From: Streptomyces griseocarneus
GTDB lineage: Bacteria; Actinomycetota; Actinomycetes; Streptomycetales; Streptomycetaceae
DNA: 64,000 bases
Direction: 5' to 3'
Assembly: GCA_003674045.1 (NCBI GenBank)
Contig: PENC01000002.1
Location: 744,001-808,000 of the forward strand
The position numbers and the translations under genes are program-made. Positions 52,944 to 61,383 of the stretch are shown here, in pieces (the first letter of the stretch is position 1; every line of letters begins with the position of its first letter). Under the pieces are notes generated by a model. It did no database searches. It had not been told where the DNA came from and saw only the letters and a list, made by a program, of their open reading frames with translations.

Positions 52944-54323
52944 TCAGGCCTCGGTGCCCTCGGCGGCCTCGACGACCTCGGTGGCGGCCTCGACGGTCTC
53001 GGCCGTCTCGTCCTCCTCGTCGAGGTCGATGACCTGGCCGTCGGTGTCCTTGACGGTGGCGGCCTCGACGACGGTCGCGAGGGCCTTGCCGCGGGCGACC
53101 TCACCGACGAGCATCGGCACCTGGCCACCCTCGACGACGGCCTGGGCGAACTGGTCGGGGCTCATGCCGGAGGACTGGGCACGGCGCATGAGGTGCTCGG
53201 TGAGCTCCTCCTGGCCGACGCCGACCTTCTCCTTGTTGACGATCTCGTCGAGGATGAACTGGGTCTTGATGCCCTTCTCGGCCTGCTCCTTGAGCTCGGC
53301 GTCGAACTCCTCGGCGGTCTTGCCCTGGATCTCCAGGTACTTCGCCAGGTCCAGGCCCATCTGGCCCAGCTGGTGGTGCTCGAGGTTGTGCTTGCGGGTG
53401 TTGACCTCGTCCTCGAGCAGCTTCTCCGGCATCGGGACCTCGATGAGCTTGATCAGCTCGTCGAGGACCTTCTCCTGGGCCTGGGTGGCCTGCTCGAACT
53501 TCTTCATCTGGGCGAGGCGCTTGCGGCTGTCCGCACGCAGCTCGTCCAGCGTGTCGAACTCGCTCGCCAGCTGGGCGAACTCGTCGTCGAGCGCGGGCAG
53601 TTCACGGGCCTTGACGGCGGTGACGTCGACCTTGATCTCCGCCTCCTTGCCCTCGGCGGAGCCGCCCTTGAGCTCGGAGGTGAAGGTGGCGGTGCCACCG
53701 GCCTCCAGGCCGGTCACGGCCTCGTCGATGCCGTCCAGCAGCTGGCCGGAACCGATGGTGTAGTCCACACCCTCGGCGACGCCGTCCTCGAGGACCTCGC
53801 CGTCGACCTTGGCCTCGAGGTTCACGGTGACGATGTCGCCCTCGGCGGCGGCGCGCTCGACCGGGGCGGTGGTGGCGAAGCGGTCGCGCAGCTGCTCGAC
53901 GGACTTCTCCACGTCCTCGTCGGTGACCTCGACGGCGTCGACGGTGACCTCGATGCCCGAGTAGTCCGGGATCTCCAGCGTCGGGCGAATGTCCACCTCG
54001 GCGGTGAAGGAGAGCAGCTCGCCGTCCTTCAGCTCGGTGATGTCGACCTCGGGCTGGCCCAGCGGGTTCAGGTCGGCCTCGTTGACGGCCTCCGTGTAGA
54101 ACTTCGGCAGCGCGTCGTTGACGGCCTCCTCCAGCACGGCACCACGGCCGAAGCGCTGGTCGATGACACGGGCCGGGATCTTGCCCTGACGGAAGCCCTT
54201 CACCGTGACCTGCTGGTTGATCTTCTTGTACGCCGCGTCGAGGCTGGCCTTGAGCTCCTCGAAGGGCACCTCGACAGTGAGCCGAACCCGAGTCGGGTTC
54301 AGGGTCTCCACGGCGCTCTTCAC
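52944..54323 (-). CDS. tig: trigger factor, ribosome-bound chaperone
   Basis: 459 aa from a GTG at 54323 nine bases after AAGGAG; the longer frame reads into the tRNA-Pro gene. N-terminal ribosome-binding domain with the signature [18 protein letters not shown], an FKBP-like prolyl isomerase domain (about 150-245) and a helical C-terminal cradle (about 250-430). The last 35 residues are Glu/Ala-rich. Located upstream of clpP1 as in other actinobacteria. Confidence 0.97.
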   Translation of the reverse strand: MKSAVETLNPTRVRLTVEVPFEELKASLDAAYKKINQQVTVKGFRQGKIPARVIDQRFGRGAVLEEAVNDALPKFYTEAVNEADLNPLGQPEVDITELKDGELLSFTAEVDIRPTLEIPDYSGIEVTVDAVEVTDEDVEKSVEQLRDRFATTAPVERAAAEGDIVTVNLEAKVDGEVLEDGVAEGVDYTIGSGQLLDGIDEAVTGLEAGGTATFTSELKGGSAEGKEAEIKVDVTAVKARELPALDDEFAQLASEFDTLDELRADSRKRLAQMKKFEQATQAQEKVLDELIKLIEVPMPEKLLEDEVNTRKHNLEHHQLGQMGLDLAKYLEIQGKTAEEFDAELKEQAEKGIKTQFILDEIVNKEKVGVGQEELTEHLMRRAQSSGMSPDQFAQAVVEGGQVPMLVGEVARGKALATVVEAATVKDTDGQVIDLDEEDETAETVEAATEVVEAAEGTEA

Positions 54324-54397
54324 GGTTCGGTCTCCTTGGGGCTGACTTCTGGGATTCTGCTGATGTCCAGCGGATTCGCGCCCGGGAGAAAGACACA

Positions 54398-54440
54398 CGG
54401 GCACGCAGCTTGCATAGTAACCGCAAGCGCTGCGTGCCCG
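54398..54440 (-). terminator. terminator downstream of tRNA-Pro
   Basis: 12-bp stem CGGGCACGCAGC / GCTGCGTGCCCG extended by TTGC/GCAA after a two-base bulge, 17 bases past the tRNA 3' end. Confidence 0.7.
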
Positions 54441-54456
54441 ACAATGTGATCTTGAT

Positions 54457-54533
54457 TGGTCGGGGTGGCCGGATTCGAACCGACGACCTTCCGCTCCCAA
54501 AGCGGACGCGCTACCAAGCTGCGCCACACCCCG
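54457..54533 (-). tRNA. tRNA-Pro (TGG)
   Basis: 77 bases with encoded CCA. Acceptor arms CGGGGTG / CACCCCG, anticodon stem CCGC/GCGG around TTTGGGA giving anticodon TGG, T loop GGTTCGAATCC. No intron or disruption; no att-like duplication seen next to it. Confidence 0.95.
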
Positions 54534-54732
54534 TCGATGCGAGACGTAGGGTACATGCCCGCGGGGGGCTCGGGCGGCCGATTAACGACTGTCGGACCAC
54601 GAGATCGGCGAGCGGGAGCCCCTCCGGGGGGCGGCCGACGGCCGATGCCACCCCGGGGTGTGCATCACGAGGCCCTGACCCGCTACGATGCACAACGTGT
54701 CGCGCGGCCGTCAGGTCGATGTCGCGGCGCGC

Positions 54733-54806
54733 GCGGGCGTAGCTCAATGGTAGAGCCCCAGTCTTCCAAACTGGCTACGCGGGTTCGATTCCCGTCGCCC
54801 GCTCCA
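54733..54806 (+). tRNA. tRNA-Gly (TCC)
   Basis: 74 bases including CCA. Acceptor GCGGGCG / CGCCCGC, anticodon stem CCAGT/ACTGG around CTTCCAA giving TCC, T arm CGGGTTCGATTCCCG. Divergent from tRNA-Pro; upstream TACGAT near 54684 could be its -10. Confidence 0.95.
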
Positions 54807-54810
54807 CCAG

Positions 54811-54836
54811 ACGCCTCCGGCCCCGGCCGGAGGCGT
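54811..54836 (+). terminator. Rho-independent terminator of tRNA-Gly
   Basis: Perfect 12-bp stem ACGCCTCCGGCC / GGCCGGAGGCGT with a two-base gap at the tip, followed by TTTT. One of the few here with a T tract. Confidence 0.85.
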
Positions 54837-54907
54837 TTTTCATGCCCCTGCACTCCCCTGGCCCCGCGCTCCCGCGCGCTGCGTCCCGCGCGCCGCCGGG
54901 AGGCGGG

Positions 54908-55105
54908 TCAGAACTTGATGTTGCTTATGGTCTGCGTGATCGAGTCCAGGAACTTCTGGATCGACGGGGCCATGCCCGTGGAGGCGAGGAAGAAGCCGAA
55001 GAGGATCGCGACGATCGCCGGGCCGCCCTTGATGTTGCCGGCGCGCATCATCACCACCAGCACGATCGCCAGGAGTAGCACCACTGACAGCGAAACGGTG
55101 GCCAT
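54908..55105 (-). CDS. 65-aa conserved membrane protein
   Basis: Two hydrophobic helices, VSLSVVLLLAIVLVVMMRAG and GGPAIVAILFGFFLASTGM, then a short polar tail ending SITQTISNIKF. Upstream sequence has two tandem CCTAGGT copies (55117-55130). It is a small actinobacterial membrane protein of unknown function that I recall in this position near tig. Confidence 0.8.
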   Translation of the reverse strand: MATVSLSVVLLLAIVLVVMMRAGNIKGGPAIVAILFGFFLASTGMAPSIQKFLDSITQTISNIKF

Positions 55106-55378
55106 ACCTGATCACACCCTAGGTCCTAGGTCGGAGTCGCCCGGTCTGCCCGGAAGTCATACTGCCCCGCAAACCCTTCTCGGCAACCATGGTGCCATCA
55201 ACTCGCCTGGTGCAGGGGGCTGGTGACGTTTCATCGGTCATTCATCCAGAAGGTGTCCAGAAAGCGGCACGGCGAGGATATCGGCCGACATGACGGATAC
55301 CGTGCAGGTTCGTGGTGAATAGCTCAATGGATGGAACGGAGTTTCACCGCCCGGGGTCGCCCCGCTAGGGTGCCTCGG

Positions 55379-56452
55379 ATGTCCCCCGCCGCCCCGCCGC
55401 CGTCCCGTACGGAGGCCGCCTCCGCACCCCTGTCCGTCCCGGCGGCCCCCGCCCCGGCGCAGCGCGACCCGTTCTTCGACAACGCGAAGTACCTGGCGAT
55501 CGTGCTGGTCGCCCTGGGCCACGCGTGGGAGCCGCTCACCCACGGCGGGCGGGCCGCGACGGCGCTCTATCTGACCGTGTACGCGTTCCACATGCCCGCG
55601 TTCATCGTGATCTCCGGCTACTTCTCGCGGGGCTTCGACATGAGCCCCGCGAAGGTCAAGCGGCTGGTCACGGGGGTCCTCGTGCCGTACCTGATCTTCC
55701 AGGTCGCGTATGTGTACTTCCAGCACCGGGCAGAGGACGCCCCGCCGGAGCCGCTGTCGCTGCTGAACCCCTGGTACCTCAACTGGTTCCTGGCCGCGCT
55801 CTTCCTCTGGCGGCTGACCACGCCGATCTGGAAGCTGATCCGGTGGCCCGTCCCCGTGGCGTTCGTGATCGCGATCGTGGCCGCACTGACGCCGGGCATC
55901 GGGGTCGACTTCGATCTCCAGCGCGTGCTGCAGTTCCTGCCGTTCTTCGTGCTGGGTCTGCACATGAAGGCCGAGCACTTCCATGCGGTGCGGAAGCGCT
56001 GGGTGCGGATCGCGGCGGTCCCGGTGTTCGCGGGCGCGATCGCGTTCGCCTACTGGGTGGCGCCCCGGATGAACGAGTCGTGGTTCTACCACAACTCCGC
56101 CGTCCAGGACCTGCACGCGCCGCTGTGGTCGGCACCGGTGATGACGCTGGGCATGTTCGGCTGCGCCGCCGTGCTGACCGCCTGCTTCTTCGCCTGGGTC
56201 CCGCGCCGCACGGTGTGGTTCACGACACTGGGCGCGGGAACCCTGTACGGCTATCTGCTGCACGGCTTCCTGATCAAGCTCTCCCGGTGGCAGGAGTGGT
56301 ACGACGCGTACGACTGGATCCGTGAGCCGGTGGGCGGGGTCGTGGTGACGGTGATCGCGATCGCGGTGATGACGGCGCTGTGCACGACGCCGGTACGGCG
56401 GGTCTTCCGCTTCGCGATGGAGCCGCGGATGAAGTGGGCGTTCCGCCGCTGA
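55379..56452 (+). CDS. acyltransferase family 3 membrane protein
   Basis: 357 aa from the ATG at 55379; an ATG at 55331 is possible. After a Pro/Ala-rich start, PFFDNAKYLAIVLVALGHAWEPL opens the acyltransferase_3 (fucose-4-O-acetylase-like) fold with the catalytic His. Then about ten helices (AFHMPAFIVISGYFSRG, LNPWYLNWFLAALFLWRL, LPFFVLGLHMKAEHF). Such proteins move acyl groups onto surface sugars or lipids. Substrate unknown. Confidence 0.85.
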   Translation: MSPAAPPPSRTEAASAPLSVPAAPAPAQRDPFFDNAKYLAIVLVALGHAWEPLTHGGRAATALYLTVYAFHMPAFIVISGYFSRGFDMSPAKVKRLVTGVLVPYLIFQVAYVYFQHRAEDAPPEPLSLLNPWYLNWFLAALFLWRLTTPIWKLIRWPVPVAFVIAIVAALTPGIGVDFDLQRVLQFLPFFVLGLHMKAEHFHAVRKRWVRIAAVPVFAGAIAFAYWVAPRMNESWFYHNSAVQDLHAPLWSAPVMTLGMFGCAAVLTACFFAWVPRRTVWFTTLGAGTLYGYLLHGFLIKLSRWQEWYDAYDWIREPVGGVVVTVIAIAVMTALCTTPVRRVFRFAMEPRMKWAFRR

Positions 56453-56509
56453 TTCTTCGCGCTGCTCCGTGAGGCCGCTGCTCCGTGAGGCCGCTACTCG
56501 GCGAGGCCA

Positions 56510-56953
56510 CTACTCGGCGAGGCCGAGGAGGGCGCGCATGCGGGCGTACTTCTGCCGGAGCCGCTCACGGGTGGCGGGGTCGAGGGCGGTGGCCCGCGCC
56601 GGGTCGCTGTTGTGGGCGAGGTCCCCGGCCTTGACCAGCAGCGCGCCGGGCGTCGCCAGGACCCGCTCCGCGTACGCCTCGGGCGACTCGCCCGCGCGCT
56701 TGGTCAGCGCCAGCACGATGTCCTTCGTCCGCCGCGACAGATCGGCGTCTTCCAGCCATTCCTCGGTGACGGCGCCGTCCTCGACGGCGTCGTGCAGCCA
56801 CGCGGCGGCGATCTGGTGATCGTCGCCGCGGTTCGCGGTGACGTACGCGGCGACGGCGGCGAGGTGTTGTGTGTAGGGGCGCCCGGCTTTGTCGGTCTGG
56901 GTGGCGTGGGCACGCCGGGCGAATTCCTCTACGGCGGGGAGGGGCATGGGCAT
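56510..56953 (-). CDS. HD-domain protein resembling MESH1/RelA-SpoT hydrolase domain
   Basis: 147 aa from the ATG at 56953, nine bases after AGGAGA. RRAHATQTDKAGRPYTQHLAAVAAYV, AAAWLHDAVEDGAVTEEW and LLVKAGDLAHNSDPAR follow the H...HD...D layout of the hydrolase half of RelA/SpoT and of free-standing MESH1 enzymes, which remove pyrophosphate from (p)ppGpp. Whether it acts on alarmones or another nucleotide is inference. Next gene leftward converges; PP2C gene lies upstream on the same strand. Confidence 0.8.
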   Translation of the reverse strand: MPMPLPAVEEFARRAHATQTDKAGRPYTQHLAAVAAYVTANRGDDHQIAAAWLHDAVEDGAVTEEWLEDADLSRRTKDIVLALTKRAGESPEAYAERVLATPGALLVKAGDLAHNSDPARATALDPATRERLRQKYARMRALLGLAE

Positions 56954-57030
56954 GTCGTACGTCTCCTGTCGCTCGTGGGTACGCCTACCGGGGTGCCTCT
57001 GCGCTCGGCGCGCGCCTGCGGGTTCGTTGT

Positions 57031-57068
57031 GGCTGGTCGCGCAGTTCCCCGCGCCCCTAAAGGGGCGC
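57031..57068 (+). repeat. mosaic intergenic repeat, copy 12
   Basis: Full core, hairpin GCGCCCCTAAAGGGGCGC, preceded at 56982 by CCTACCGGGGTGCCTCTGCG. It ends at the PP2C stop. Confidence 0.85.
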
Positions 57069-57069
57069 G

Positions 57070-58209
57070 TCACGCCCGGCAGATCAGCAGCAGCGCCCGG
57101 TCGTCGTTGACATCCTTCGCCACCGCTTCGATCAAGTGCCACGCCGCCCCCTGGAAGCCCGCCGAGACGTAGCGGTCCGCTTCGCCCGTCAGGCGGTCCA
57201 TGCCCTCCGTGAGGTCGCGGTCGGAGGTTTCGACCAGGCCGTCGGTGAAGAGCATCAGGACGTCGCCGGGCGACAGAGTGCCCTTTATCGGGTCGAACTC
57301 GGCACCGTCGTAGACACCGAGGAGCGGGCCCTCGGCGGCCTTCTCCTCCCAGCGGCCGGTGCCGGCGCTGAGCTGGAGGCCGGGGAGGTGGCCCGCCGAG
57401 TACATCTCGTAGTCCCCCGAATCCAGGTCGAGGACGAGGTGGACCGAGGTGGCGAAGCCCTCGTCCCAGTCCTGGCGGAGCAGATAGCCGTTGGCGGCGG
57501 GCAGGAAGGCGTGCGGGGGCAGCGAGCCGAGCAGGCCGCCGAAGGCGCCGGAGAGCAGGAGGGAGCGCGAGGCGGCGTCCATGCCCTTGCCGGAGACGTC
57601 GGTGAGCACGACCTCCAGGGTGCGCCCGCCGTTGGTGCGGGCAGCGACCACGAAGTCGCCGGAGAAGGACTGGCCGCCCGCGGGCCGCAGCGCCATCTCC
57701 CGGTGCCAGCCGCGCGGCAGCTTCGGCAGCTTGCTCTGTACGCGGATGCGTTCGCGCAGGTCGAAGAGCATGGTCTGGCCGCGCCGCCAGGGCACGCCGA
57801 CGCGGGTGCGGAACTGCGCGATCAGGAAGCCGAAGAAGCCGACCGCGGCGACGACGAGGATCGTGCCGGGGGTGACCCGGTCGGCCACGGCCCGCGGGCC
57901 GGAGTCCAGGACCGCGGACTCGACGATGAGGGCCACGGCGGACGCCGCGTAGAGGGCGAGCAGACCGGCGGGGCGCAGCAGGAGGCCGCCCGCCACGATG
58001 GGCAGGACGAGCGCGGAGGGCGCGCACCACTCGGGCAGGGCGACGGTGCCGCAGGCGAGGGCCGGGACGGAGAGCAGCAGCGAGGCGAGGGCGAGCCGGT
58101 CGGACCCGTCGCCGCGGAAGAGGTCCACACCGGCTTTGCGCATGCTCACGCGGGCCCGGCGCAGTGTCATGCGCAGCCGGGCCGTCGGGGTCTCCGCACC
58201 GCCAGTCAT
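57070..58209 (-). CDS. membrane PP2C/SpoIIE-type serine phosphatase
   Basis: 379 aa. Three or four N-terminal helices (about 40-132), then a PPM phosphatase domain with SGDFVVAARTNGG, VLTDVSGKGMDAASRS, MYSAGHLPGLQL and DVLMLFTDGLVETSDRDL, carrying the metal-binding aspartates. SpoIIE-type phosphatases usually dephosphorylate anti-sigma antagonists in stress or development. No anti-sigma partner is next to it. No GAF or PAS sensor domain, so the membrane part may sense. Confidence 0.9.
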   Translation of the reverse strand: MTGGAETPTARLRMTLRRARVSMRKAGVDLFRGDGSDRLALASLLLSVPALACGTVALPEWCAPSALVLPIVAGGLLLRPAGLLALYAASAVALIVESAVLDSGPRAVADRVTPGTILVVAAVGFFGFLIAQFRTRVGVPWRRGQTMLFDLRERIRVQSKLPKLPRGWHREMALRPAGGQSFSGDFVVAARTNGGRTLEVVLTDVSGKGMDAASRSLLLSGAFGGLLGSLPPHAFLPAANGYLLRQDWDEGFATSVHLVLDLDSGDYEMYSAGHLPGLQLSAGTGRWEEKAAEGPLLGVYDGAEFDPIKGTLSPGDVLMLFTDGLVETSDRDLTEGMDRLTGEADRYVSAGFQGAAWHLIEAVAKDVNDDRALLLICRA

Positions 58210-58397
58210 TGCATCGTGACCTTATCCACCCGTTCGGCGGTGCGTCGACTCACGCCGCGCCGGGACGGCCACCGCAGCGCACCCTCGGCGAGCTGCGGGA
58301 AGCCGCGCGTCGACCTGGGAAGGGGGAAGTCGCACGGATGGGCACGTTATGCGAAATTCGTTCGCCCGCAAGGAGTTCCGCTGCTAGGGATGGGGGC

Positions 58398-59627
58398 ATG
58401 ACGACGGAGTTGCGAGTACTGCGACCGACGGAATGGGACCAGTGGTACGGCACGTTGGAGCTGGCCTTCGGCGGCTCCCCGGAGGCCCCGGAGGAACGCG
58501 CGCTGTGGCGCGAGCTGGCGGTGACGGACCGCTCGCTCGCCGCGTGGGACGGCGACGAAGTGATCGGCACGGCCGGGGCGTTCGACTTCCGGATGACGGT
58601 GCCGGGCGGCGCCACGGTGCCCGCGGCCGGGGTGACGATGGTGGGCGTACGGCCCACGCACCGGCGGCGCGGGACGCTGCGGGGCATGATGCGGCGCCAG
58701 TTGGACGACGTACGGGCCTGGGGGCAGCCCGTCGCGGTGCTGACGGCCTCGGAGCCGGACATCTACGGCCGGTTCGGCTACGGGGTCGCGACGCACATGG
58801 TGCAGGCGCGCATCGACACCACCCGGGTGGGAATCCGGCTGCCGGAGGGCGCGGAGGGGGTGCGCCTCCGCTTGTCGAAGCCCGATGAGGCGCGCGACGC
58901 CTGCGAGGCGGTGTACGCGCGCCGGGTGGCCACCCGGCCGGCGATGCTGGAGCGCGGCCCGGGCTGGTCGGCACTGCCGCTGCTGGACCCGCCGTCCCGC
59001 CGTGACGGCAGCTCGCCGCTGCGGTGCGTGCTGGCCGAGGCGGACGGCCGGACGGTGGGGTACGCGCGCTACTTCACCCAGGACCGGTACGACGAGACCG
59101 GCGCGCACGGCACGGTGCGGCTGCGGGACGTCGAGGCGCTGACCCCGGCGGCCTACGCGGTGCTGTGGCGCTATCTCTTCGACCTGGACCTCATGACGGA
59201 GGTCGTGGCCAGGAACCGGCCGTCGGACGACCCGCTGTGGCAGCTGGTGGACAACGTACGGCTGTGCCGCCTGGTGTCGGGCGACTCGCTGTACGTCCGG
59301 CTGGTCGACCTGGGGACGGCGCTGGCGGCGCGTACGTACCAGGCGCCGGTGGACGTCGTATTCGAGGTCGCCGACGACTTCTGCCCCTGGAACGCGGGGC
59401 GCTGGCGGCTGTCGGGCGACGCGAAGGGCGCGTCGTGCGAGCGCACCGGGGACGCCGCCGATCTGGCCCTGTCCGTACGGGAGCTGGGCTCGGCCTATCT
59501 GGGCGGGGTCTCCCTGATCTCGCTGGCGGGCGCGGGCCGGGTGCGGGAGCTGCGGGAGGGTGCCCTGGCGGAGGCCTCGGTGGCCTTCGGCAGCCCGGTC
59601 GCGCCCTGGCTGCCGCACGTGTTCTGA
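58398..59627 (+). CDS. Eis-like GNAT N-acetyltransferase
   Basis: 409 aa from the ATG at 58398. Matches the Eis layout: an N-terminal GNAT domain with the acetyl-CoA loop VRPTHRRRGTLRGMMRRQL and DIYGRFGYGVA, a second GNAT-like domain (about 160-290) and a C-terminal sterol-carrier-like domain (about 300-409) ending in a Phe carboxylate (LPHVF), as in Eis. Eis proteins acetylate amines including aminoglycosides; the substrate here is unknown. The 188-base gap to the divergent phosphatase gene holds nothing I recognise. Confidence 0.88.
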   Translation: MTTELRVLRPTEWDQWYGTLELAFGGSPEAPEERALWRELAVTDRSLAAWDGDEVIGTAGAFDFRMTVPGGATVPAAGVTMVGVRPTHRRRGTLRGMMRRQLDDVRAWGQPVAVLTASEPDIYGRFGYGVATHMVQARIDTTRVGIRLPEGAEGVRLRLSKPDEARDACEAVYARRVATRPAMLERGPGWSALPLLDPPSRRDGSSPLRCVLAEADGRTVGYARYFTQDRYDETGAHGTVRLRDVEALTPAAYAVLWRYLFDLDLMTEVVARNRPSDDPLWQLVDNVRLCRLVSGDSLYVRLVDLGTALAARTYQAPVDVVFEVADDFCPWNAGRWRLSGDAKGASCERTGDAADLALSVRELGSAYLGGVSLISLAGAGRVRELREGALAEASVAFGSPVAPWLPHVF

Positions 59628-59643
59628 GGCTCCTGACGCCGCG

Positions 59644-60453
59644 TCAGCGCCGCTGGCAGGTGGGGCACCAGAAGAGGTTGCGGGCGGCGAGGTCGGCGGT
59701 GCGGATGCCGTCGCCGCAGATGTGGCAGGGCTGCTGCGCCCGGCGGTAGACGTAGACCTCGCCGCCGTGGTCGTCCACGCGGGGCGGGCGGCCCATGGCC
59801 TCGGGGGTGTGCTCGGGGCGGACGGTGTCGATCCGGTTGTGCCGTACGCCCTCCCGCATGAGCGCGACCAGGTCCGACCAGATCGCGTCCCACTCGGAAC
59901 GGGTGAGATCACGCCCGAGGCGGTACGGGTCGATGTTGTGCCGGAAGAGGACCTCGGCGCGGTAGACATTGCCGACGCCCGCGATCACCTTCTGGTCCAT
60001 GAGCAGGGCGGCGATGCTCGTCCGGCTCCGGCTGACGCGGACCCAGGCGGCCTCGCCGTCGTCCGTGGCCCGCAGCGGGTCCGGGCCGAGCCGGTCGTGT
60101 ATCGCCTGCTTCTCGGCATCCGTGATCAGCGCGCAGGTGGTGGGCCCGCGCAGGTCGGCGTACGCGTCGGGGGCGGTGAGCCGCAGCCGCACGGTGTCGG
60201 TGGGCGGGGGGACGGGGGCGCCGCCGAAGGTGTACTTGCCGAAGAGGCCGAGGTGGATGTGGACCCAGCCGTGCTCGGCGAACCCGAGGAAGAGGTGCTT
60301 GCCGTGGGCTTCGGTGTCCGTGAGCGGCTTGCCGTCGAGGAGGGCGGCGCTGCTCGCGAATTTGCCCTGCGGGCTGCTCACGCGGACCTTGCGGTCACCG
60401 AACCGCTCATGGTGATCCTGGGCGAGCCGATGAATCGTGTGACCCTCGGGCAC
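59644..60453 (-). CDS. Fpg/Nei-family DNA glycosylase/AP lyase
   Basis: 269 aa from a GTG with AAGGAAGAG upstream. N-terminal PEGHTIHRL supplies the catalytic Pro2 and Glu3. Helix-two-turn-helix region around VIAGVGNVYRAEVLF and a C-terminal zinc finger with four Cys (CHICGDGIRTADLAARNLF, WCPTC). Excises oxidised bases. PEGHT rather than PELPE points to the actinobacterial Nei branch, not MutM. Confidence 0.93.
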   Translation of the reverse strand: MPEGHTIHRLAQDHHERFGDRKVRVSSPQGKFASSAALLDGKPLTDTEAHGKHLFLGFAEHGWVHIHLGLFGKYTFGGAPVPPPTDTVRLRLTAPDAYADLRGPTTCALITDAEKQAIHDRLGPDPLRATDDGEAAWVRVSRSRTSIAALLMDQKVIAGVGNVYRAEVLFRHNIDPYRLGRDLTRSEWDAIWSDLVALMREGVRHNRIDTVRPEHTPEAMGRPPRVDDHGGEVYVYRRAQQPCHICGDGIRTADLAARNLFWCPTCQRR

Positions 60454-60758
60454 GGTTGCTCTTCCTTGTGGTCGGTTGCGGTCCGTGGTCCGATTGTGCC
60501 CACCCTCCCCCAGACTCCGTCCGGGGGGACCCCCAGCCCCAGGCGGAACGCATGCCCACAACCGGGGTGACGAAATTCGCGCCGCGACGCCAGGCGCCCC
60601 ATCAGGGGCGCGGGGAACTGCGCGACCAGCCCCCACCGGGCCCGCAGCCGCGCGCGCAGCGCGAGACGCAGCCCGGTAGGCGCAACCGGCCACGGACGCG
60701 CGCCGGAGAGCGGGGCCGGTAGGCGCAGCCGGGGTCCGGGGCGGGAGCCCCGGCGCGG
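60454..60758. other. gene-free gap with mosaic repeat
   Basis: 305 bases between the glycosylase start and rpiB stop. Contains copy 13 (60594-60631), GCGCAGCGCGAGACGCAGCC-type GC blocks and GGGGTCCGGGGCGGGAGCC near 60733. Frames across it translate repeats only. Confidence 0.6.
60594..60631 (-). repeat. mosaic intergenic repeat, copy 13
   Basis: Reverse full copy: GCGCCCCATCAGGGGCGC then GGGGAACTGCGCGACCAGCC. Confidence 0.85.
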
Positions 60759-61244
60759 TCAGCCCTGCGGGTGGTGGGCGGGGATCGCCGGGAGCTCGCC
60801 CGTCTGCTCGTAGTGGGCGAGCATCTCGATGCGGCGAGTGTGCCGCTCGTCACCCGAGTACGGCGTCGAGAGGAAGATCTCGACGAACTTCGTCGCCTCC
60901 TCCTGGGTGTGCATCCGCGCGCCCACGCTGATCACGTTGGCGTTGTTGTGCTCACGGCCCAGCGCCGCCGTCTGCTCGCTCCAGGCGAGGGCGGCACGGA
61001 CGCCCTTGACCTTGTTCGCGGCGATCTGCTCGCCGTTGCCGGAGCCGCCGATCACGATGCCGAGGGTGCCCTCGTCCGCGGCCGTCCGCTCCGCGGCGCG
61101 GAGGCAGAAGGGGGGGTAGTCGTCCTGGGCGTCGTAGATGTGCGGACCGCAGTCGACGGGCTCGTGGCCGTGGGCCGTGAGCCACTCGACGAGGTGGTTC
61201 TTGAGTTCGTAGCCGGCATGGTCGGAGCCGAGGTACACGCGCAT
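60759..61244 (-). CDS. rpiB: ribose-5-phosphate isomerase B
   Basis: 161 aa. Interconverts ribose-5- and ribulose-5-phosphate in the pentose phosphate pathway. MRVYLGSDHAGYELKNHL and GIVIGGSGNGEQIAANKVKG identify the family. The second segment has no Cys where E. coli RpiB has its catalytic Cys; the Glu of GNGEQ matches the base used by the Mycobacterium-type enzyme. HNNANVISVGARM follows. Confidence 0.96.
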   Translation of the reverse strand: MRVYLGSDHAGYELKNHLVEWLTAHGHEPVDCGPHIYDAQDDYPPFCLRAAERTAADEGTLGIVIGGSGNGEQIAANKVKGVRAALAWSEQTAALGREHNNANVISVGARMHTQEEATKFVEIFLSTPYSGDERHTRRIEMLAHYEQTGELPAIPAHHPQG

Positions 61245-61287
61245 GCGACCGAGTGTGGCACGAGTTGCCGCCGGACTTCGCGTCAGG

Positions 61288-61328
61288 TCCCGATCACAAC
61301 GATACGGATTCGACTCTTCCCGATCACA
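61288..61328 (+). promoter_or_regulatory. tandem 11-base repeats upstream of the amino acid permease
   Basis: TCCCGATCACA occurs at 61288-61298 and again at 61318-61328, exactly 30 bases apart (about three helical turns), 56 bases before the permease ATG. Candidate regulator sites. Confidence 0.5.
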
Positions 61329-61383
61329 GCTTCGAAAAGTTCTAATGCGGGAACTCGTAACCCGAGAACCTTAAGGAACGTGC

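Noticed and set aside
54457..54806. Two tRNA genes as an integration site for a mobile element
   Set aside because: No integrase, no duplicated tRNA 3' end, and conserved core genes on both sides.
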